Below, one piece after another: positions 58,401 to 64,000 of a stretch of DNA of 64,000 nt (positions are counted from its first letter, which is position 1; the number at the start of each line of letters is the position of its first letter). The stretch covers positions 51,406,452-51,470,451 of the forward strand of contig NC_087065.1 in NCBI RefSeq assembly GCF_963678635.1. Direction: 5' to 3'. The notes beneath the pieces were generated by a model. It was not told the origin of the DNA. It made no database searches and saw only the letters and a program-made list of their open reading frames with translations. The translations under genes and the position numbers were made by a program. This DNA comes from Symsagittifera roscoffensis (taxonomy: Eukaryota; Xenacoelomorpha; Acoela; Convolutidae).

Positions 58401-61400
58401 TCGATCCAAGAATTATCGTTATCAACATCTAAATGATAAAGATTCAAATGCTTATCGGAGCAGTCTTGTTGATCTGCCGATTTAAAAGTTTGTCGAGTGA
58501 TCGGGTCGACGAAATGAATTTTTTCGCGATACATAATTGGTATCCGATTATAGCATGCATCCATTAATTGTAATGGAGAATAAAATTTTGGGCAGTGATA
58601 GAGCCAGGCAACATTGCCATTGGTCTCTAAAAACTTAGACCTATTTCGGGTCAAAATGTAGCCGGCTAAACGCGGGCTTTCGATAGAGAGCATTAAAGTA
58701 TTGAGAATCATGGAGCGTTCTAACTCACATTGATTCGTTAAAAGTGCCAATTCGGCAGTTCGAAGCATGTAAAAGCTTCGAAAAAGAATATAATCTAGTT
58801 TTGTTCCTAGATGAGCTTCGTAGTCTATTTGTCCCGGTGCAAAGGGATAATTTTCATCTTTTGCGTATTTTACGTAAGTCAAATTTGGCTCCGAATGAAT
58901 AATTCCTGTATTAGCACTCGGGTTTATTTGTAAACCAGTATCCATATTAAAACCGTTTTGGTATGCTATGAACAATGATTCGTATTGGGTCGGGTAGACT
59001 ATTTTTGGGTGTCCACATAAAGATTGTGGTTTATTTAGTATTTTTAGCATAAATTGTTGAGTGTCTCTACCTCGAGTATGGTGGTTGGATATTTTAGTAA
59101 AAGAGTCTTTTACAATATAATAATTTTCTTCATTTCGAATCATTTTTGCTTCGAATTTATTGAGAACCGAAAAAATGCAGTTTTCGGGCTCGTTCCAAGT
59201 ATATGCAAAAGGGTCAAGTGATGTTGTTTCACATCCGTTTTCATATACAGGACAAGGTAATGGAATGTTTTGCCAGTTATTAACTGTTCCATCTTTTAGA
59301 TTGACAGTTAAGGAAATATTTTGCATGTATGATTCGAAAGTATCCAAATGGATCCTAGAACGATCACTGCATTCGTTGTGGTATTCGCCATCAACTTTGC
59401 CTCTATTTGTATTTGTGACGATTTTTTCGTCGAAGCGAAAAGGAATGTTTTTTGAGTATCCTAAGTTAACATATCCCCGTTCGGCGGCGTGTTTACAAGT
59501 ATCAGGGGAAATGTGTATATCAGTTGTGATTATATTTTGGCGAGCGTCTATTCCGCTTGAATCGAAAGAATCACAAAACCATCGGATAGATTGGTGTTTT
59601 ATACGACACATTGTCGCGTTAATTTTTGTACTATAATGCCGTTGGTAAAGAGTAACCTCGGCTGTTGTAGTTTCGATATTTTCAGGTTGTGTTTTGCAGG
59701 GAGCTACTTTATTAAGTGAGAACATTTTATTCGATGTCATTAGTTGACAATCAAAATGCGCAATTTTCAGATCTTTTGCTGTATTAGCGTAGAGATTGTC
59801 CTCTGGGTTAAAAGCGCAGATTTGTTGGGGAAATATTAAAAGAGTGTATATAGCTAACCAAAAAATTTTTAGTTTTAGACGGCGGCGGAAAATAGAAATT
59901 ATACTTACTTTCAGCAATTCATCGATTATTTGGTCCGTTGATTGATCAAGGTCCATTATTTCACCTTCTTCGAGATCGGTGATTTTAGACATTATTTTTG
60001 AATTTTATTGATTTTTGCAATTGCTGAGAAGTATCAGAGGAAGGTTTTGGAGGTTGTGAAGTTTTTGAAAGAATGATTCTGGGCTTTTTTTTGCTGGTTT
60101 ATATAGATCAGATTCTGATAAAATTTGTTTGTTTAAGACAAGTTTTAGCAAAGCCGGCTGTTTAGTTATAATTGACATACTATACTGTGCCGTATTTGTT
60201 TTACTGGCACGTGTCTACGGCCGTTGGGAGGGGTTTAGTTTGCAATTTAAGACCATGCTTGAACCGATGCTTGAATCGATGTTCACCATCAGTGAATTTT
60301 TTTAGGAAAAGATTTTGTAGTTCAGCCCAAGTAGTAGCATTAGTTACTTCATCAGTATACCATTCAAGAGCTGTTTTGGTTAATAAAGATCCAAACAAAC
60401 TTTTTTGTCTGTGATCATAGTTAGGCTGAGCGCCAGCGTCTCTGGGTCGTTGCCCTAGTGAGAATACAATTTTATTCTCAACTGAAGTCCAAAAGGCTTT
60501 TGCGTTTAGGTCTGAATCATTTCCTGAGAATGATACAAAAGACAAGTTAGGATGGATGATTGGGTGATTGGCCATCTTACTTTTTTCAAGTTAAGATATC
60601 CAATTTAAAGTTTTGAAATTTTGAAATTTGATAATTTCAACTTTAGAAAGTTTAAAATTTTGATAATTTCAACTTTTGAATTTTTGATAATTTCAACTTT
60701 TTGAAATTTTCAATTTTTGAAAGTTTGATAATCTCAGATTTTTAAAATTTTCAACCTTTTGAAATTTTGATAATTTCAATTTTTGAAATTTTCAACTTTT
60801 TGAAATTTTGATAATCTCAGTTTTTTGAGATTTTGATAATTTCAACTTTTGAAATTTTCAACTTTTTGAAATTTTGATAATTTCAATTTTTGAACTTTTC
60901 AACTTCTTGAAATTTTGATAATTTAAATTTTTTGAATTTTTGATAATTTCCACTTTTGAAATTTTCAACTTTTTGAATTTTTGATAATCTCAGTTTTTTG
61001 AGATTTTGAAAATTGAGTGAATTTTTGAAACTTGTGTGCCTCACTGGTCGCACCAATTATTCCAAACTAACTTGATTTAACTTATGCGATCGACCAAATC
61101 GCAGCTAGTTAGAACAAGGGGACTTTCTGAATGTTGCTAAGACTTTCCTATTCTTATTCAACAGACAAAGTTTCTTTCACTCGTAAATAGGTATATTATT
61201 TCAAATATAGAGGACACACATCAATTTTATATCAAGAGACATTGGGGTATGGATTTATAGTTATCGAGATATAGATTTGAGATTTTGGTTATTAGGATGG
61301 TTGGGGGTATCAGTATGAGAGTGTTAGTGAGATTTTGAGAAAGTGATGAAGTGATGTTTGGTATATTTTCGCTTGGCTTATATACCATAGATTTTGATAT

Positions 61401-63376
61401 TTTCAGCATTCCATCTGTTGGTTAAACCAATCAGAAAGAAACAACACATGCTGTAATGTTTGCTTTTGGTGATATTTTATCAATCGAGCAAACACATAAT
61501 TTCAAGTCAGAACATATGGTAAAAGTTTTAATAATTGTGTTTCTGATTTCAATTCAGAACATCCAACCATCTTATAGGGTGATTGTTAAACGGTGATTCT
61601 TGAAAAGATAAATTCACAAAATGAACTGGTAAAAATATCATAATATGAACTGGACTCGAAAATTGATTTAAAAAAGTTTGTAATGGGTTGGAGCAGAGCA
61701 GTTGAGTATTTTTCCGCGTGGTAATTTTAAATTTCAAGCTTCAAAGTCTTTTTTGTTTCCACTAAATTTAATAGAAAACTGAAGAATTGCTTCAAAGTTT
61801 ACTCTGTTGCTACAAAAGTTATTAGAAAACAGGAATTGCAAGGAATGGAGACTTACGATTGTTGATTCGTACTCCAAGACTGAAGCACCCTGAGCCTTGG
61901 CGATGATTCCTTGTTTAGAAAGATCCAAGACCAGCTGTTCCGTTGGTTCGCCCAGTTTCCTGGTATCCCACCAGAGGACCTGTCCATCGGTGGACGCCGA
62001 GAAACACTCCGTTCCCGTCTTCGAACTGAGCCAGATAACCTTATAAGGCGGGTCTCTGTGACTCACTTCAATGGGGGAAGACTCGCAAGGATGCTGGTGT
62101 TTTCTGGTATCCCAAAAAGCGATCTGCCCATTGTAGCACCCCCCGATTAGAGTGTGGGGATCTTTGGGGTTGTACTCGAGGCAGACGATGGGGGAGACGG
62201 GTTTGAGAGTGAAATCGGGTCGGTTGGGGTTCTCGACATCCCAGATGTAGGAGTTGTCGGAGATGCCTGGCTGGTTGCGTTGGAACTCGAGGTTGCAGTA
62301 GGCCACCGCTAGCTTCCGGGCTCCATCCGGGTACCAGGACAAGTTGGAGGCAGTTCGTTTGATTTCATTCGGATCACTAAATGCATATAAATTGCAATTT
62401 TTTTCTAGTTTCCCATCCCCCTGCATTTTTCGTTTCTAAAAATGGTTCAAATCTGCTTCTTCTTTCTGATATGTTTCATTATTCGAAAAAAGAGGAAAAT
62501 TTCTTGTTCAGGAAAATTTTCCAGAGCAAAAGAGACATGAAGTTAAGTTGGAGCTGTACTTTTAGATGAAATACTTTTTGAAATTAAGCAAAAAAAGTCA
62601 CCCTTTATCAGATTAATTATTAGCACCTCAAACCATTAACCGTTCAAATATACTTATGGGTGTTGGTTGAAAAGAAAAACTTCAAAACTAGTTAAGCTTA
62701 CCAGAAAACGTTGATCATCTTGGCTCCTGGCGGCTCTTCGGATGTGTCGAAGTCGAATTCTTGGAAGTACTTCTCATAAATGTCGATTCCGTTGTTCTGC
62801 TTTATGAAATGCTCCATACCCTTAAAAACAATCAAACATGTATAATTTTCTTTAAAATAACTTCACTTTTAGAATAGAACAGTACCGAAATATTCAAAAG
62901 TGTCTCTCTTAACCGCATTCAGTTCTACTATAGTTGTTTTATTTTTCTCGTGAACTCAGAATCTATTTGTACGGGATCTATTCTTCCAATGCTTGATGAT
63001 TCAGAAACCAGTCACAAATGCATAAATAATGTTATAAATTATAAAATAATTGCGTGTTCTTTTCAATTTGTCTGCAAAATTTCAATTTTCATTTTGAATT
63101 TTAAATTAGGGTTGTCAAGTTTCACTGAATTTTTTTTTTCAGATTGGAGAGGTGTCCGTTTGGAAAAGAGGTTATTCGTGGGTTGAGGATTGTGATTTGT
63201 GTTGCAATACATACTGTGCTTAGTCCAGTGATGGTTTGTACGTAGCTTTCTTCTTTCTCCACCTTCTTGCGGAACCTCTGCACTTGTTCGATCTCGTGAG
63301 GGTTCACATCTTTCGGCCAGCCGCCCTCTGTGTGGTTGATGCTTCTGTTCTCAGTCTCGTATCTGATTGTGTTTGC
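49315..63376 (-). CDS. DNAI2: Dynein axonemal intermediate chain 2 (8 exons, N-terminus outside window)
   Basis: WD-repeat intermediate chain of the ciliary outer dynein arm, which attaches the heavy chains to the doublet microtubule. Minus-strand exons: 63215-63376, 62702-62820, 61857-62376, 55603-55782, 54571-54750, 53880-54076, 53470-53644, 49315-49410; 1629 nt, 542 residues, every phase consistent and all GT-AG. Recognition: 'GGWPKDVNP', '[10 protein letters not shown]', '[14 protein letters not shown]', '[15 protein letters not shown]', '[20 protein letters not shown]', '[12 protein letters not shown]', '[16 protein letters not shown]', in DNAI2 order. About five WD blades are visible. 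The tail is a charged, Glu-rich coil ending in a short acidic exon. About 80 N-terminal residues are missing. The intron 55783-61856 carries an LTR element; the last intron is 4.1 kb and contains a tandem duplication. Confidence 0.95.
49776..50162. mobile_element. hAT-type MITE in left duplicate
   Basis: Ends CAGTGCGTGCCCAG and (inverted) CAGTTGCGTGCCGAG; flanks cctccata (49768-49775) and cgtccata (50163-50170) are an 8-bp duplication with one mismatch. Contains a poly-C run. Interior resembles the elements at 39831 and 54855. Confidence 0.75.
50560..50648. repeat. Palindrome, ~38-bp arms
   Basis: 'aaactgtaatg..ggatacagattagttt' pairs with 'aaactaatctgtatcc..cattacagttt' across an 11-nt loop. 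An equivalent lies at about 51900-51990 in the right duplicate. Confidence 0.8.
50699..52038. repeat. Tandem duplication, right copy (lacks the exon)
   Basis: Direct copy of 48772-50698 missing about 520 bp at a junction reading 'gcaaattgcgcg', where both parental edges share 'aaatt'. It also lacks about 55 bp inside the MITE. It sits within the last DNAI2 intron. Confidence 0.88.
51179..51504. mobile_element. hAT-type MITE in right duplicate
   Basis: Copy of 49776-50162 with a ~55-bp internal deletion and a shorter C run; same flanks. Confidence 0.75.
52087..52553 (+). CDS. Possible small two-exon gene, unidentified
   Basis: An open frame 52087-52350 ('[19 protein letters not shown]', '[14 protein letters not shown]') is followed, after a TTTTATCAG acceptor at about 52366, by another to TGA 52551-52553 ('[20 protein letters not shown]', '[16 protein letters not shown]'). 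Both have non-random composition and higher GC than the flanks. The donor could not be fixed and I recognise no family. It lies antisense inside the last DNAI2 intron. It could be an orphan gene, a transposon piece or chance. Confidence 0.3.
52554..53469. other. Part of DNAI2 last intron with hAT-MITE fragment
   Basis: 53220-53311 ends 'aaaatcctagatccgcccctg', the inverted terminus of the CAGGGGCGGATCTAG family. Otherwise AT-rich with no recognised exon; a further small DNAI2 exon here cannot be excluded, since vertebrate proteins have a longer tail. Confidence 0.45.
54855..55257. mobile_element. hAT-type MITE in DNAI2 intron
   Basis: Inverted relative to 39831-40190: the right end is 'tcctagatccgctcctg' (55257), the reverse complement of CAGGAGCGGATCTAGGA. 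It shares 'gaccctttg', 'ttggcgcc', 'gagctc' and 'gtcgac' blocks with the other copies. The left end, near a poly-C run (54870-54885), was not resolved. Confidence 0.65.
56045..56582 (-). repeat. 3' LTR of pol-less element
   Basis: Near-identical to 61060-61597. On the minus strand it includes TATATAAG (plus 56362-56369), a likely core promoter. Ends were set by loss of identity and by the TCTT duplication, not by a canonical TG..CA. Confidence 0.9.
56690..57000 (-). repeat. Short tandem repeats in the 3' region of pol-less element
   Basis: Four units of about 28 bp ('gctgcttgtagtcggttgaagaatg') at about 56698-56815, and two copies of 'gtggcggcggccaaatcaca' at 56838 and 56970. Short ORFs across the array are repeat products. 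Confidence 0.75.
57039..57716 (-). CDS. Third ORF of pol-less element, unknown function
   Basis: 225 residues starting 20 nt after the env-like stop. It begins with an acidic, leucine-rich segment ('[19 protein letters not shown]'), has a basic middle (KR and K clusters near residues 48-70), and ends in a probable coiled coil (about 180-220: '[17 protein letters not shown]'). An acidic head with a basic middle would suit a regulatory or nucleic-acid-binding accessory protein, but no family was recognised. The ORF is intact. Confidence 0.6.
   Translation of the reverse strand: MPTDLLHTLLEEDLPDFENLLSLNDPMEMPSKKINPINQPKLNTNFKIPKVKNSNCIQKRKAIVRPFKILPSSSTRQNLESETVIVHQSANSLELESKIAIQVKKEQNLSPRKPPNFDTSLNYALSPFINRFKIDTYHPYQNGNGAYRLVNAQLPHEHICVPAAFITAQMQTPILDSHTDQVQKNYINDLNRINQMQKTITVLREKNKDLSNKYLSLKTQVEGNY
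57737..59992 (-). CDS. Envelope-like membrane glycoprotein
   Basis: 751 residues, intact. An N-terminal cytoplasmic acidic stretch (1-40) precedes a hydrophobic segment at about 43-60 ending ..QQICA, a likely signal sequence. A cysteine-rich ectodomain of about 580 residues follows with sequons such as NAT and NIS and regular C spacing ('FDCQLMT', 'VAPCKTQ', 'ATMCRIK', 'WFCDSF', '[10 protein letters not shown]'). Near the end are hydrophobic segments at about 646-670 and 685-704 and a polar tail of 47 residues. The spacing of the first cysteines recalls chuvirus-like glycoproteins found in some LTR elements; this is from memory and unverified. Likely role would be particle envelope fusion. 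It is complete while pol is missing. Confidence 0.7.
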   Translation of the reverse strand: MSKITDLEEGEIMDLDQSTDQIIDELLKVSIISIFRRRLKLKIFWLAIYTLLIFPQQICAFNPEDNLYANTAKDLKIAHFDCQLMTSNKMFSLNKVAPCKTQPENIETTTAEVTLYQRHYSTKINATMCRIKHQSIRWFCDSFDSSGIDARQNIITTDIHISPDTCKHAAERGYVNLGYSKNIPFRFDEKIVTNTNRGKVDGEYHNECSDRSRIHLDTFESYMQNISLTVNLKDGTVNNWQNIPLPCPVYENGCETTSLDPFAYTWNEPENCIFSVLNKFEAKMIRNEENYYIVKDSFTKISNHHTRGRDTQQFMLKILNKPQSLCGHPKIVYPTQYESLFIAYQNGFNMDTGLQINPSANTGIIHSEPNLTYVKYAKDENYPFAPGQIDYEAHLGTKLDYILFRSFYMLRTAELALLTNQCELERSMILNTLMLSIESPRLAGYILTRNRSKFLETNGNVAWLYHCPKFYSPLQLMDACYNRIPIMYREKIHFVDPITRQTFKSADQQDCSDKHLNLYHLDVDNDNSWIELTPSITRVKGPDLFKPKEIKRQVKHSLASSHDASIYTYAQMQKFWSMITHHSEMKGILQKVSQTFLNARKHFYPDSSSQYESTQNIYLDYLISPDFWKNEYTRVFGTIQYYLERCGIIFASFLFVKFILDALVFVIKVLHIHKLTGRTLHFGKIMLAASYNILFTSIVTLIFAQNENDQNIELDHRPQAPQQEDSENENQDKIYPRLQLVDYNNRPAVPV
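60098..60105 (-). promoter_or_regulatory. TATA-like box upstream of env-like ORF
   Basis: TATATAAA on the minus strand, 106 nt before the ATG at 59992, in a 210-nt gap that is otherwise free of ORFs. It could serve as an internal promoter. In AT-rich DNA the motif may be chance. Confidence 0.35.
60201..60575 (-). CDS. Gag-like ORF, short
   Basis: 124 residues from ATG 60575. It contains a retrotransposon Gag-type stretch: '[18 protein letters not shown]' and '[25 protein letters not shown]', the W..L...F...F pattern of Ty3/Gypsy capsid proteins. It stops after a basic tail with a doubled RFKH motif, so only the capsid N-terminal part is present and there is no zinc knuckle. It may still be enough for incorporation into partner particles, or simply be a deletion remnant. 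Confidence 0.65.
   Translation of the reverse strand: MANHPIIHPNLSFVSFSGNDSDLNAKAFWTSVENKIVFSLGQRPRDAGAQPNYDHRQKSLFGSLLTKTALEWYTDEVTNATTWAELQNLFLKKFTDGEHRFKHRFKHGLKLQTKPLPTAVDTCQ
60590..61030 (-). repeat. Leader repeat array of pol-less element
   Basis: About 430 bp of TTTTGAAATTTTgATAATTTCAAC-type units, each nearly self-complementary. It lies between PBS and the gag-like start codon, where packaging signals usually lie. Confidence 0.75.
61039..61055 (-). promoter_or_regulatory. Candidate primer-binding site
   Basis: On the minus strand TGGTGCGACCAGTGAGG begins five nt inside the 5' LTR, with the standard TGG. The matching tRNA was not assigned. Confidence 0.45.
61060..61597 (-). repeat. 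5' LTR of pol-less element
   Basis: Partner of 56045-56582 with the same TATATAAG (plus 61377-61384). If active, transcription would run leftward, in the same direction as DNAI2. Confidence 0.9.
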
Positions 63377-64000
63377 CTGAATCACAAAGCCGAATCAACT
63401 ACTAGCAGAATGTTATTGAAAACCTGTTTAAAAATTTGACCAAGAATATCTTTTTGCAATCAATGCTTTGACAATAGTTTCAACTTATAGAAAATTTTCA
63501 ATTGGAAAAAGTTTTCAGCTTGCGAGTTTAGCCATCCAAAAATCATTGCACATTTGAATGCAATAGAACAATATTTAAATCTAAAATTTTTAAAAAAATC
63601 TTAATTCAATTAAACTTTATTTTACAAATATTGATGGGTTTCATGTTTGACAAAAAATTGTGAAACGACAATCGTAGAAGGAAAGGCGACAATAGATTAT
63701 AAATGACTCATCTTAAAATATCTCTACCCTATCCTCAACATCCACTGTCATAATTAGATTTTATACCTGAACGGTTCATTTTACCAGGTTTTGTAAAACA
63801 CCAAATACTATCGTTAACATGGTCCGATTGTTTTGAAACACCATTACAGAGTTTTCAAAGCAATCAGGCCATGCGTGTTAACAAAAACTTCATTTGGTAG
63901 AAATCACAGGCGGTGGCGTGAGGAAACGGCAAAAACAACAGGAAACGGTTTTGTTACTTGGGAGTTTCGGACGAAACAAAACAAAACAAAAAATGAAAAA
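63377..64000. other. DNAI2 intron upstream of first visible exon
   Basis: AT-rich, with no recognisable coding match to the expected DNAI2 N-terminus, which should lie beyond the window. Confidence 0.5.

Larger units (their letters stand above)
56045..61597 (-). mobile_element. LTR element with gag-like, env-like and third ORF but no pol
   Basis: 5.55 kb on the minus strand, inside DNAI2 intron 55783-61856. Direct LTRs 56045-56582 and 61060-61597 (538 bp each) differ at about four positions. TCTT at 56041-56044 and 61598-61601 is an exact 4-bp flanking duplication. Order 5' to 3': LTR, candidate PBS, ~430-bp repeat-rich leader, gag-like ORF (124 aa), ~210-nt gap, env-like ORF (751 aa), third ORF (225 aa), ~500 bp with tandem repeats, LTR. 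No protease, RT, RNase H or integrase motif is present in any frame. The intact env-like and third ORFs with young LTRs suggest recent mobilisation in trans. Confidence 0.88.

Overview
This is a eukaryotic, almost certainly metazoan, AT-rich window. Coding sequence is split into short exons by introns of about 0.1 to 6 kb, and the space between is packed with transposable-element debris. An axonemal outer-arm dynein intermediate chain implies motile cilia, and a LAP-family leucine-rich protein implies epithelial or junctional polarity. I cannot name the phylum from sequence alone.

Layout. (1) 3836-9591, plus strand: a seven-exon flavin-containing monooxygenase of the bacterial trimethylamine-monooxygenase (Tmm) type. 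The exon phases add up to one 431-residue protein only if the last intron is a GC-AG intron. (2) 11070-19564, minus strand: a Ty3/Gypsy LTR retrotransposon with near-identical LTRs. It has gag, a textbook -1 frameshift site, protease, RT, RNase H, integrase and a truncated envelope-like ORF, and is disabled by frameshifts and a stop. (3) 20-26 kb: MITEs, a LINE remnant split by a MITE, and degenerate satellites. (4) 30604-36517, minus strand: five exons of a LAP protein (LRRs plus the LAP-specific region, no PDZ seen), again with one GC-AG intron. (5) 37-48 kb: foldback elements, a hAT-type MITE, a dispersed repeat family, a possible terminal exon of an unidentified plus-strand gene (44649-44831) and an old 80-90 bp tandem array. 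(6) 48772-52038: a tandem duplication whose left copy carries the last exon of the dynein gene and whose right copy lacks it. (7) 49315-63376, minus strand: eight phase-consistent exons of DNAI2 (542 residues; the N-terminus lies beyond the window). One of its introns holds a 5.6 kb LTR element (56045-61597).

The most unusual object is that intronic LTR element. It has almost identical LTRs and an exact 4-bp flanking repeat. It keeps a short gag-like ORF, an intact 751-residue envelope-like glycoprotein and a third 225-residue ORF, but no recognisable protease, reverse transcriptase or integrase. A TATA-like motif precedes the envelope-like ORF. It may be a non-autonomous env-bearing element mobilised by a partner.

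The three host genes do not form a pathway. They share a gene style: compact exons, mostly GT-AG introns, and at least two GC-AG introns in two unrelated genes. Exon joins were judged by phase and by family conservation recalled from general knowledge; no alignment or search was run. Coordinates may be off by a base or two in homopolymer runs.
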